The notes below the pieces were generated by a model. It ran no database searches. It was not told where the DNA came from and worked only from the letters and a program-made list of their open reading frames with translations. 22,434 nt of DNA from Amphimedon queenslandica (taxonomy: Eukaryota; Porifera; Demospongiae; Haplosclerida; Niphatidae): positions 1 to 22,434 of the forward strand of contig NW_003547269.1 in the NCBI RefSeq assembly GCF_000090795.2, in the 5' to 3' direction. A program made the position numbers and the translations under genes. The first letter of the stretch is position 1, and every line of letters starts with the position of its first letter. Shown piece after piece: positions 9,301 through 17,498 of this stretch.

Positions 9301-11589
9301 TGGCTTTTATTTTTGTGGATTTAATAGTTTTTAAATGATGCACAAAGTCAAAAATTATTTATATGGTTGACATCTTTATTTTGATTTTGATTTTTTTATT
9401 CCACCCACTCATTGATTAATTCCTGATCTCTCAACAGGAGAAGAACCATTACGTATTCATGGATATGGCCTATCAAGGATTCTCTACTGGTGATCTTGAT
9501 AGAGATGCATCAGCTCTTAGGCTGTTTGTACGTGATGGACACCAACTGTCATATGCTCAATCATTCTCAAAGAACATGGGACTATATGGTATATAATAAT
9601 ACACACACACACACACACACACTGAATATAATGAATATACAGTTATGATAGTGTTTTGTATGTTGAATGGATGCACATACATATTGATGTCCTTATGCTG
9701 TGTAGAAAGTTTAAGCCGATTCCAAGTTCAAATTTTTAACTTACGGCCATTTTAAGAAATAGGTCAATTTTTGAAAAATACCAAGGCTATAGCCCATGGT
9801 TTTTTCCAAAAAATGGCTCCGAAATCACCCCAAACTTTTATTACATTTTCTGATACATATTGATGTCCTTAGGCTGTGTAGAAAGTTTGAGCTGATTCCG
9901 TCTTAAACTTTTCAAGTTACGGCCATTTTAAGAAATTGGCCAAAATCTAAAAAATACCCAAGGCTGTCCATGGTTTTTTCAAAAATGGCTCCGAAATTAC
10001 CTGAAATTTTTATTACATTTTCTGATAGATATTGATGTCCTTATGCTGTGTAGAAAGTTTGAGCTGATTCCGTCTTAAACTTTTCAAGTTACAGGCATTT
10101 TAAGAAATCGGCTAAAATCTGAAAAATACCCAAGGCTATAGCCCATGGTTTTTTTTAAATAGCTCCGAAATCACCCCAAATTTTTATTACATTTTCAAAT
10201 ACATATTGATGTCTTTATGCTGTATAGAAAGTTTGAGCTAATTCCGACTTAAACTTTTCAAGTTACGACCATTTTTATGAACATTGAACATGTACCTATA
10301 ACTACATCTACCTATCCTTGATTCATACACAATACATACAAATACTTGTATACACATACAGTAATACTCCATGCATTCCTTTACAGGTGAGAGAGTTGGT
10401 GCTGTTACCATATTGTGTGATACACCAGAAGAGAAGGCAGCACTTGAGTCACAGCTAAAGATTATAGTCCGTCCAATGTACTCCAACCCACCAATCAATG
10501 GAGCTAGGATTGCTACTGAGATACTGACCAATGAGAACTACAGATCACAATGGTAATGTGTATTAATTGTTATTAATATTAGGTTAAATGGTTTTTGCTT
10601 GTCACAGATTTTGTGACAATGGAACTAATGGGTTTTTGCTTGTCACAGATTTTGTGACAATGGAACTAATGGGTTTTTGCTTGTCACGGATTTTGTGACA
10701 ATGAAACTAATGGGTTTTTGCTTGTCACGGATTTTGTGACAATGAAACTAATGGGTTTTTTGCTTGTCACGGATTTTGTGACAATGGAACTAATGGGTTT
10801 TTGCTTGTCACGGATTTCGTGAAAATGGAACTAATGGGTTTTTTCCTTGTCACAGATTTTGTGACATTGGAACTAATGGGCAAAATTTTGATTTTCAGAA
10901 CCCAATATATTTTTGTTCAAAAGCAATTTTTCAGTTTTTCCACTCTAGCTACATGTACATGTATAATCTATTCATTCAAATGTATGGTTTTATGAAGCCA
11001 CAAAATGTTTTATTTGATTCATTGATCTCCATAGGTTGGTTGAAATGAAGAATATGGCTGATCGTATCACTAGCATGAGAACATCACTGAAAGATGCACT
11101 AGCTAAACATGGTACATGATAAATAATAATATACTAATGGAGAGAGAGAGAAAATGGATAATAAAAAGCAATTCTTGATATTATATGCTGTTAAATTCTC
11201 TTTACTATACTGTAGGTTCAACTCTGGACTGGTCTCATGTCACTAAACAGATTGGTATGTTCTGCTTCAGTGGACTCTCAGCTGAAAAGGTATAAAAAAT
11301 CTTGCTATTTTTTGACAAGCTTGTTCTCACCTTGTAATAGCACTTGAGGTGTTAACAAGTCAAACAGGAAAGGATTTTTTAATTTCCCCACTTTTTAGCT
11401 TAATTGTTGCAAATTTAAATTACACTATCATAATAATATTAATAATTGTTTTTTCTCTCCCTCCAGGTTGATACCCTACGTAATGACTATGGTATATATA
11501 TGACTAGGGATGGTAGGATATCAATGCCAGCACTGTGCTCTTCTAATGTTGACTATGTTGCTAAAGCTATTCATGAAATAACTAAATAA
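6327..11589 (+). CDS. GOT2: Mitochondrial aspartate aminotransferase (13 exons)
   Basis: Exons: 6327-6397, 6666-6822, 7206-7334, 8430-8489, 8554-8627, 8833-8920, 8987-9055, 9144-9179, 9438-9588, 10387-10552, 11035-11111, 11216-11289 and 11467-11589 (TAA). They sum to 1275 nt, or 424 residues (human precursor 430), with every phase closed. The first 23 residues are rich in Arg, Ser and Leu and lack acids, as in a matrix targeting peptide, and are followed by the SSWW start of the mature enzyme. Fold-type I PLP features: [38 protein letters not shown] (D237, Y240), the Schiff-base lysine in [10 protein letters not shown] (K273) and the substrate-binding Arg in TRDGRIS (R401). It interconverts aspartate plus 2-oxoglutarate with oxaloacetate plus glutamate in the malate-aspartate shuttle. 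Introns 2, 3, 9 and 10 are swollen by repeats. A poly(A) word, aataaa, overlaps the stop at 11585-11590. Confidence 0.97.
6896..7195 (+). repeat. About two units of the ~175-bp intronic repeat, forward orientation (GOT2 intron 2)
   Basis: The word tcaaactttctacacagcat recurs at 6951 and 7128, a 177-bp period, together with shared blocks such as 'aaaatggc.gt.actt' and 'catgggctatagcc'. The same unit occurs reversed in GOT2 intron 9 and forward again in a METTL17 intron, so it is a dispersed tandem-repeat family. No coding content. Confidence 0.85.
7335..7887. other. Left half of GOT2 intron 3, no gene recognised
   Basis: This part of the intron holds a degenerate repeat of the type 'cctgtccttattt.agag' near 7452 and 'ggtgtccttattttagagtg' near 7526. 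An 87-residue open frame (7542-7805) lies inside the intron and resembles no protein I recognise; it looks like chance or an old repeat. Exons 3 and 4 of GOT2 join in phase across the whole interval. Confidence 0.5.
7888..8071 (-). mobile_element. MITE copy in GOT2 intron 3, related to 20695-20912
   Basis: The ends taccgtattttgg and the reverse complement of ccactatatggta are similar. Much of the interior (ggccacgtgccattgagcat, gcgaatttgtggcc, ggctatcaaaat) reappears inverted at 20695-20912 in the METTL17 intron. The TIRs of the two copies carry the 'tatagtgg.aaattttggag' type end. The copy is short and non-autonomous; its left end is diverged or partly deleted. Confidence 0.7.
8173..8379. 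mobile_element. Second short TIR element in GOT2 intron 3
   Basis: The left end atgtataggggttttatttt and the right end aacataacccctatacggta are imperfect inverted repeats of about 16-18 bp around the core tataggggtt. The interior is AT-rich with 'tgttggtataaa.ttt' repeated at about 8195 and 8236. No open frame of note. It lies 53 bp before GOT2 exon 4, close to its splice acceptor tract. Confidence 0.6.
8724..8826. repeat. CT-rich microsatellite before GOT2 exon 6
   Basis: A run of ctct, ctgtctgt and ccct words extends to within seven bases of the splice acceptor at 8831-8832 and so doubles as an extra-long polypyrimidine tract. Open frames reported through it on either strand are low-complexity artefacts. 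Confidence 0.85.
9601..9622. repeat. (AC)n microsatellite
   Basis: An uninterrupted dinucleotide run of about 11 AC units lies in GOT2 intron 9, twelve bases after the exon 9 donor. Confidence 0.9.
9660..10280 (-). repeat. Four units of the ~175-bp intronic repeat, reverse orientation (GOT2 intron 9)
   Basis: The word atattgatgt starts units at 9681, 9857, 10029 and 10203, giving periods of 176, 172 and 174 bp. Each unit carries 'gtagaaagttt.agc.gattcc', 'caagtta.ggccattttaag' and 'aaggctatagcccatgg' blocks, with small indels between units. These are reverse complements of the units in intron 2 of the same gene, so one pre-mRNA contains both orientations. A 97-residue minus-strand open frame over the last unit is spurious. 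Confidence 0.88.
10590..10878. repeat. 41-bp minisatellite, seven copies (GOT2 intron 10)
   Basis: Seven head-to-tail copies of a 41-bp unit starting ggtttttgcttgtcac and ending ggaactaatg; two copies are 42 bp, giving 289 bp. Each unit contains the interrupted palindrome tgtcac..(6-7)..gtgaca and could fold as a small hairpin. Differences between units are a few substitutions (cacaga/cacgga, atgg/atga), so the array is young or homogenised. A decayed unit and a half is found at the left end of the GOT2-derived block at 16290. Confidence 0.93.
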
Positions 11590-12044
11590 ATACAATAATA
11601 ATAATAATGAATGAATGAACATTTATTATTAGCTACTTCAGCTGCCGACTAGTATATTTTACAATAGTAATTGAAATTTGTTGTATAGTGCTTCTTGAAA
11701 TTAATTGATACAAAAGGAAATGCCAGTGTAATGATAATGATGGCCTTTATTGAAGACTACTTGACTTCAGTAGCCAGCATAAACATAGCTCTATGAATAT
11801 CATTATCATTATAATATTCATTAATAGATTACGTCATTTTGACGTAGTACATTTTTTCAAATTATTTGGATGTTAACAATTTTGGTCAACTCCTAGCTGT
11901 TCCAAACTTTCAGTTGTGGACAGGCTAAACCCAAGTTCATCCTTTGTACTGAGTTGCTTTTGAGTTTGCTTTTTATTAAGTAAGTATAATTTCTAAATAG
12001 TGCCTTTCCTTTAACATTTTTGGTATAACAGCACTGAATAATTA
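11590..12044. other. Spacer between GOT2 and the first LRAT copy
   Basis: No coding exon seen. Near 11830-11846 there is a dyad, tacgtca-ttt-tgacgta, made of two ATF/CREB-type half sites; this may belong to the promoter of the LRAT copy that starts 200 bp downstream. The words around 11664-11690 ('ttgaaatttgttg') recur near 15827-15843, a hint that this spacer was also part of past duplications. Confidence 0.45.
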
Positions 12045-12655
12045 ATGGAAACACCAGATGAAACTTCAAGACTTGACTATTATGGGGCGTTTTCTCATGC
12101 AATTGATGTGAAAGATCTCAAACCTGGTGACCATATTTACTGTCATAGAAGTGCCTTATTTTTCTACAGTCATCATGGCATTTATGTTGGTGAGCCTGAC
12201 TGTGAGGTGATTCACTTCAGTGGTATACCAGACTCATTACCAAAAGATTCCGAAAAAGCTAAAGAAATTGAGAAGAAATTAAAAATTAGCATTAAATCAA
12301 CTACTCTTGCTAATTTTCAGAATGGCTCTACCCTTCGCTTAGTTGCATACAGCTGCAGTGGAACCAAAAATTTTTTTGCCGTGGTTAGTAGCCACTATGT
12401 GAAGGCAATGCCTCCTTCTGAAACGGTTAAGTTAGCCAAACATTTCATGATCATCCGGAGAAATGGAATGAGTATCACCTTCAATATAACAACTGTGAAA
12501 CATTTGCGACATTCTGCAAAACAGGCCGATTGGATTTAGCAGCACAGCTTTACCAACTTGTGAGAAATGTGTTTACTGAATGGAAGATGGAGCCAACATG
12601 CCAGACAGCTGAAGAAGCATTGGAAAAATATGGTAAGTCAAAACTAATTTTATAG
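12045..12655 (+). pseudogene. LRAT-domain copy A, frameshifted (may be exon 1 of an A+B gene)
   Basis: The N-terminal frame from ATG 12045 reads METPDETSRL..., then KDLKPGDHIYCH, SHHGIYVGEPDCEVIHFSG (His43/44 and His57) and STTLANFQNG, up to KAMPPSETVKLAKHF. There one base is missing relative to copies B and D (about 12442-12447). In the +1 shifted frame the protein continues with HPEKWNEYHL, the catalytic-cysteine motif NNCETFATFCKTGRL and the C-terminal helix AEEALEKYG, with a stop at 12653-12655. The LRAT (NlpC/P60-like thiol) family uses His, His and Cys for acyl transfer or lipid hydrolysis. All three are present but in two frames. A good donor, G|GTAAGT, lies at 12633. It could be a true pseudogene or an assembly error. 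Confidence 0.8.
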
Positions 12656-13214
12656 TATAGTATTATTATCTTTAAAAATTTAAACATGGCCTAAAACAGC
12701 ATTGCTAATTTTTGTGAACACAGAATGCTTTGCTAGTAGCCTAGTAGGGCCAAAAAAATTTAAAATATCTAGCTATGATGGCACTAGTATTAGCAGTGCT
12801 TTTTAATGGTAGAAGTAAACTGAATAATGATTAGGCCACTTCATTGAAAAATCAATATTCTGAGAAATTGCCATGCTATAAAAGCATCCCACACATACCT
12901 TACTTAGTCATTTTGGTCCATTAAATCTATTCCATAAATTTACTCTTACATCCTATCTTTAATCAATATGACTGATGGATCATTGATCTACTCTCAACTT
13001 TATGGTTCCAATCCATTCCATTTGCCTTAATTTAGCGCATTATAAAGGAGCTTGCTTCATTCCCTCTCTTTGTCCTTATTACTCAGTGAAGAAATACTAA
13101 ATTTAAAGGGGAGGGAAAGAGAAAGTGAGGGTGCACCCTACACAAAACTAATACAAGTACTATCATTCACTCCTTTATGTTTTTATTGAGTATTTCATTC
13201 TCTTTTTCTTTTAG
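12656..13214. other. Interval between LRAT copies A and B (spacer or intron)
   Basis: No coding exon recognised. It begins next to a strong splice donor (12633) and ends in a pyrimidine tract plus TTTTAG acceptor (13213-13214), so it could be a 582-bp intron joining copies A and B. Alternatively, 'gcattataaaggag' near 13038 is TATA-like and might serve as a promoter for copy B. Confidence 0.4.
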
Positions 13215-13744
13215 AGGTAGAAGATGATTCAGCAATCAGAGTTGGGGTAATGTCTCATGCAATTGATAAAGAGCATCTTAAACCTGGTGATCAGGTTTAT
13301 TGCTATAGAAACATCTACACTCATCATGGTATTTATATTGGTGAACCTGATTGTGAGGTGGTTCACTTTAGTGGTGCATCACGCATCAATTCAACTACTC
13401 TGGCTGAATTTTAGTATGGCTCTACACTTCGCTTAGTTGCATATGGCTGCAGTGGAACCAAACAATTCTTTGCAGCAGCCATGATTAGTACTCACTGCAT
13501 AAAGGCAATGCCTCCTTCAGAAACGGTTAAGTTGGCAAAACATTTTCGTGATCATCCAGAGGAGTGGGAGGAATATCACCTCAAACATAACAACAGTGAA
13601 ACGTTTGCTTGCTTCTGCAAAACAGGCCTGTTGGATATAGCAGCACAGTTTTATCAGTTTGAGAGAAGCATGTTTACTGAAAAGGATAAAGAACCCTGTA
13701 AAACATTTGAAAAAGCACTGGAAAAATACCGTGAGAAACCTTGA
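13215..13744 (+). pseudogene. LRAT-domain copy B, nonsense mutation and Cys-to-Ser at the active site
   Basis: The reading frame opens right after a TTTTAG acceptor and has no ATG where other copies start. It reads EDDSAIRVGVMSHAIDK, HLKPGDQVYCY, THHGIYIGEPDCEVVHFSG and STTLAEF, then TAG (13412-13414) where copy A has CAG. Past the stop the frame is intact: YGSTLRLVAYG, KAMPPSETVKLAKHFRDHPEEW, then NNSETFACFCKTG, where the family's catalytic Cys is Ser, and a C-terminus ending EKYREKP. There is almost no insert after the second His, unlike copies C and D. The aataaa at 13837-13842 is a plausible poly(A) signal. Enzyme function is lost twice over in the genomic reading; B could still be transcribed. 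Confidence 0.85.
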
Positions 13745-14149
13745 TGCAGCTACAAAACTCAATGCACTGCTGTGTGAACATTAGTATACATTGGAGCATT
13801 TTTTTAGAGAGCTGTTTGATGAACTTAAAAAGAAACAATAAAGTATTGTACTATTTTATCATTATAGTTGATATATATCTGCATTCATTACATTAACCAT
13901 CTCTTGCTATAAAATCCAGCTATAAGAGTAGTAGGCTGCATTGTTAATCAAGTGTACGATTATGTTTTAATTTCATTATGGTAATCATCATTAATGTTTA
14001 CAATGATATAATCAATTTCAATATTATTCGTTGTATGGTGTGATTTTATAACTAGAGCATAACATGCAATTACTTGACTCACCCATTTGAATGATTTGCT
14101 GATCTCAGTAGGTATTCATTTTTTCTTGATAATAGCAACTATAGAGCAG
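13745..14149. other. Spacer downstream of LRAT copy B
   Basis: It contains the probable poly(A) signal of copy B (13837-13842) and AT-rich sequence without a recognisable exon or structured repeat. Confidence 0.5.
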
Positions 14150-14227
14150 ATGATTGAGAAAGCAGAGTTGGATACTTCATCCATTTTAGTAGAGGAGAAG
14201 GATCTTAAACCTGGAGATCATGAATAA
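14150..14227 (+). pseudogene. LRAT 5' remnant 1
   Basis: A 25-codon frame, ATG to TAA, translates as MIEKAELDTSS then ILVEEKDLKPGDHE. The EKDLKPGDH part equals the start of the LRAT domain in the neighbouring copies; the homology stops at the residue before the IYC segment and the frame ends two codons later. It is a truncated copy, too short to be functional. Confidence 0.7.
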
Positions 14228-14452
14228 AAATTGTACTCTCATAAATAAAGAGAATAGAAACAGAGAGGAGTAGAACTGTAAAAAAGTTTTGTAGTTCAAA
14301 CTGTTGAGATTAAAACTTGCAGCAATATTAATGTTTCTGTTGCTAGGCTTATTGTATTATAGCCAAGGCTAGCACAATGGTGCAGTAGTAACAAATTATC
14401 AATAAGTTAAAATCTTAATAATCTAAATCTGTACACAACATCAGTATTCAAA
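14228..14452. other. Spacer, nothing recognised
   Basis: AT-rich sequence between an LRAT remnant and the minus-strand exon candidate. No homology to the LRAT copies was seen. Confidence 0.4.
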
Positions 14453-14675
14453 CTATTCATGCACTCTCTTTTTTATGATATTCATTGTTATTGGTGTGTT
14501 CCAGTAACTATTTTCATTAGGTCCTATATACCACACACATACACTGATACACCCATCCTTCATACACTGGGACATGTAGCCTTGCTCTAGCTGACTTGCT
14601 GCTTGCTCCTTCATTGTTTGTTTTCTCTTCTTCCTTTTATAAAGTCCTTCTTTCTTTATTGTGGATAAGTGATCA
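14453..14675 (-). CDS. Candidate last exon of an unknown minus-strand gene, or relic
   Basis: On the minus strand, a TTTCAG acceptor at 14676-14678 opens into 73 codons ending in TAG (14453-14455). The frame stays open upstream for about ten more codons before a TGA. The peptide looks protein-like: a basic patch (LYKRKKRKQTMKEQAA), then Cys/Trp-containing sequence (MSQCMKDGCISVCVWYIGP) and ENSYWNTPITMNII. There is no family I recognise. Upstream exons would have to lie right of 14700, where LRAT copy C occupies the opposite strand, so a nested gene, a relic exon or chance are all possible. The composition is less A/T-biased than the flanks, which argues mildly for coding. Confidence 0.3.
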
Positions 14676-14771
14676 CTGAAATAGTTATTTGATTCAGTGT
14701 CTATGGTCAGTCAGTCACTGCTGGTTACTACATACAAAGAAATATTATAACCTTATAACCATAGTGCAAAA

Positions 14772-15495
14772 ATGGCTAGTGAAGAGATAGATTGGGATCG
14801 CAGGGGGTTTAATGTAATTGACAAGAAGAAGCTCAAAGAAGGTGATCACATCTACTGTCAAAGAAGGAATGGCTTTTACACCCACCATGGTATCTATATT
14901 GGTGAGCCTGATTGTGAGGTGATTCACTTTAGTGGACCGGATGGTGCTACAGGAGAACTGAAACAGGAAGATCAGAAAAAAGCTGAGAAACTCAAAGAAA
15001 CGTATAATGATTTACATCCAATCAATTTGAAAAAGGCTAATAAAATCATTCCAGAACTAGGTAAATTAGTGGATCTACAAGAAGGACATAGTCCCTCAAG
15101 TCAGCGCAGCATACGGTCCACCACTTTAATTAATTTTTTGAAATCTTCTCAACTTTGCTATGTCAGATATAACTATAAACGTAGATATAATAAATTGAAA
15201 AAATCATTTTGCAGGGCAAGTTATCACAAAATAAAAGCAATGCCTTGTAAAAAAAACAGCTAATTTGGCAAAACATATTTGTAGGAACCCAAAAAAATTA
15301 TGGAAGAAGTACAACCTTGTAAGAAACAATTGTGAAACATTTGCTTGTTTCTGTAAAACTGGTCGAATGGATATAGCAACACAACTTCACCCACATCGAA
15401 CTTTAGCAAAAGAAAGGAGAAAAAAGCCCTGTAAGAATGAAGCTGAGGCACTGGCTGCACTGAAAGAATATTATTTAAAAAATAGTACTAAATGA
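14772..15495 (+). pseudogene. LRAT-domain copy C, single-base frameshift in an A8 run
   Basis: From ATG 14772: MASEEIDWDRRGF, LKEGDHIYCQ, THHGIYIGEPDCEVIHFSG (His38/39 and His52), a charged insert of about 50 residues, IRSTTLINF, then KAMPCKK. The frame breaks in a run of eight A's (15249-15256); with one base fewer the protein continues as TANLAKHICRNPKKLWKKYNL, the motif NNCETFACFCKTGRM and a basic C-terminus (TAA would be replaced by the TGA at 15493-15495). Catalytic His, His and Cys are all retained. It is the most diverged of the four copies. Because the lesion sits in a homopolymer, a sequencing error, a polymorphism or a fresh pseudogene are equally possible. The aataaa at 15518-15523 follows the stop closely. 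Confidence 0.85.
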
Positions 15496-16187
15496 TACAA
15501 ATTGTTTCTATCATTTAAATAAATGCTGTATTAAATAGGATTATGAGTGCTGTGATTATTTACAGCTATTTTTAGTATTATAACATTATACTTGTTGCTG
15601 CTGTTCTTATTATTACTATGCTGATTGATATAATTAAATTTTTTTATTTTTTTCCTGAAAAACTACATGCATTTATCATTCATTTATTAGTATATTAGTT
15701 CTTTTTGTTCATTTATTTACTTCTTTATATAAATCAGTCCAATTATTCTTTCACTACTTGGGCCACAGCAGTAATCAATTCAGTTATTTGCACACATGTA
15801 GATATATTAATAATTATACAACAGTGATTGAAATTTGTTGCATGCATGATAAATGTTAGTATTAATTTTTCTCATACAACATGAATATCATATAACCATG
15901 TGATAATGTGCATGATGTGTTGGCTCAACTGTTGATAGTATGTCACTGTTAGAAATGCATACTCATGTACTGGAAAAATGTGAAAAAGAGAGAGAAATGG
16001 CATGTATACTAGTATCACCTTGAGTTATGCTATTGGATCAACTGATGTTTGTAAATGCTAGAAATATGTACTGAGTATTGTGCCCAGTCAGGTTACAACC
16101 CACTTCTTATTTGGCTTGCTCTTTTTATCAGACACTTGATTGACAAATCATTGAGCATCTTCTCACCTAATAATCATTAATGGTCTC
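15496..16187. other. Spacer downstream of LRAT copy C
   Basis: It starts with the poly(A) word at 15518-15523. The rest is AT-rich; around 15822-15843 it resembles the GOT2-LRAT spacer near 11659-11680. No exon recognised. Confidence 0.45.
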
Positions 16188-16280
16188 ATGCAAAATATTG
16201 ATGTAGTGAGAGTTGGATATGTATCTCATGCAATTGATGAGAAGAATCTGAAGCCTAAGGATCAGTTATTTAGTGAATGA
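16188..16280 (+). pseudogene. LRAT 5' remnant 2, cut by the GOT2-derived block
   Basis: A 30-codon frame reads MQNIDVVRVG, then YVSHAIDEKNLKPKDQ, clearly the N-terminus of the LRAT copies (compare VGVMSHAIDKEHLKPGDQ in copy B), followed by LFSE and TGA. LRAT homology ends at about 16266, and GOT2 intron 10 sequence begins at about 16290. Confidence 0.75.
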
Positions 16281-16289
16281 ATAGTATAA

Positions 16290-17012
16290 TTTTGTGACAA
16301 TAGAACTATAAATAATAGGTTTTTGCTTGTCACAAATTTTTGTACCAATGGAACAAATGGGTTTTATTTAAAATTTTGATGTTTAGAACCCAATTTTTAT
16401 TTAAAAGCAATTTCTCAATTTTTACTCTCTACCTAATGTGCGGTTTTATGCAGCCATTTGTGTACAATAGTCTAATGTATTTGATTTCTTGAATCTCCAT
16501 AGGTTGGTTGAAATGAAGAGTATGGCTGACCGTATCACTAGCATGAGAACATCACTGAAAGATGCACTAGCTAAACATGGTACATAATGAATAATAATAT
16601 ACTTATGGAGAGAAAGAGAGAGAGAAGATGGATAATAAAAAGTAATTCTTGATAATTACCTAAATTCTCTTTATTACATGATATTGACATATTGTAGGTT
16701 CTGGTCTCATGTCACTAAACAAATTGGTATGATGCTTCAGTGGACTATCAGCTGAAAAGGTATAAATTCACAATCTTGTTATCACTTTGAAATAACACTT
16801 GAGGTGTGAACAAGTCAGACAGGAAAAGATTTTTTAATTTTCCCAACTCAATAATTGCTGCAATTAAAAATACATTATCATAATAACAATATTAATAATT
16901 GTTTTTTCTCTATCTTCTCCAGGTTGATGCCCTACGTAATGACTATGGTATATATATGACTAGGGATGGTAGGATATCAATGCCAGCACTGTGTTCTTCT
17001 AATGTTGACTAT
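16290..17012 (+). pseudogene. Duplicated 3' third of GOT2 (intron 10 to exon 13, truncated)
   Basis: The block parallels GOT2 from the end of its 41-bp minisatellite to within exon 13. Exon 11 copy: 16503-16579, near-identical. Exon 12 copy: 16698-16759, with a 10-bp deletion after its first four bases and a further small deletion in the IGMFCF segment, so out of frame. Exon 13 copy: 16923-17012, identical over long stretches ([12 protein letters not shown]) but ending at the NVDY codons; the last 11 codons including the stop are missing. Introns 11 and 12 are also conserved, so this is a DNA-level duplication and not a retrocopy. It lacks the active-site lysine exon and cannot encode an enzyme. 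Confidence 0.93.
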
Positions 17013-17175
17013 CTAGACTATAATACCATAGGTCGGGATATATTAAGGTAATAATTATTGCTTGTAATAATAATTTTGATAATATATAATATACCCTACA
17101 TGGTAATAAATGAGATAGTTTTTCATGGTATGATCAAAAGGAGTAGTGCTATTGAGCCTATTGTTGATAATGCCT

Positions 17176-17245
17176 AAAGGCAATGCATCCTTCAGAAGAG
17201 ATCTGGATAACTATGTCTCAATTGCAATTGTGAAATGCTTGCTGC
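17176..17245 (+). pseudogene. LRAT 3' remnant with internal deletion
   Basis: The words aaaggcaatgcatccttcag (KAMPPSE in the intact copies) and aattgtgaaatgcttgct (the NNCE.FAC active-site region) are present but closer together than in copy D; about 65 bases between 'ccttcag' and 'cagagtgg' are missing, apparently joined at a short shared word. It lies between the GOT2-derived block and the intact copy D. Confidence 0.65.
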
Positions 17246-17277
17246 TAACTGTTAGCACTCAAGATCAAGGCTCTTAT

Positions 17278-17324
17278 GATCCACCCACTCGTGCCTACTG
17301 TCACAACTTACTAGTGGGTGGATC
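17278..17324. repeat. Perfect 12-bp inverted repeat
   Basis: gatccacccact at 17278-17289 pairs with agtgggtggatc at 17313-17324 around a 23-base loop. It may be a relic of a small element or a structured spot in the leader region of LRAT copy D, whose start is 175 bp downstream. Confidence 0.5.
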
Positions 17325-17498
17325 AAGATCAATTTCAAAATTCAAAACTCTGGTTAGTTTTGCAAGGTTAATTGTGATTCACTGATTCTTAGTTCCTAGG
17401 CTACTATCACTTTATAGATAGTATGTACTTTAATTTAGTAATGTAATGTTGGGATCTTCCCTATTCTATAGGGGTCCAGTCTGGCTAGTAGTCGAGTA

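Noticed and set aside
10590..10878. CRISPR-like array (regular repeats with palindromes)
   Set aside because: The 41-bp units are contiguous with no unique spacers, and the context is a eukaryotic intron.
16290..17012. Second functional GOT2 gene
   Set aside because: It has only exons 11-13, two deletions in exon 12, no stop codon of its own and no PLP-lysine exon.
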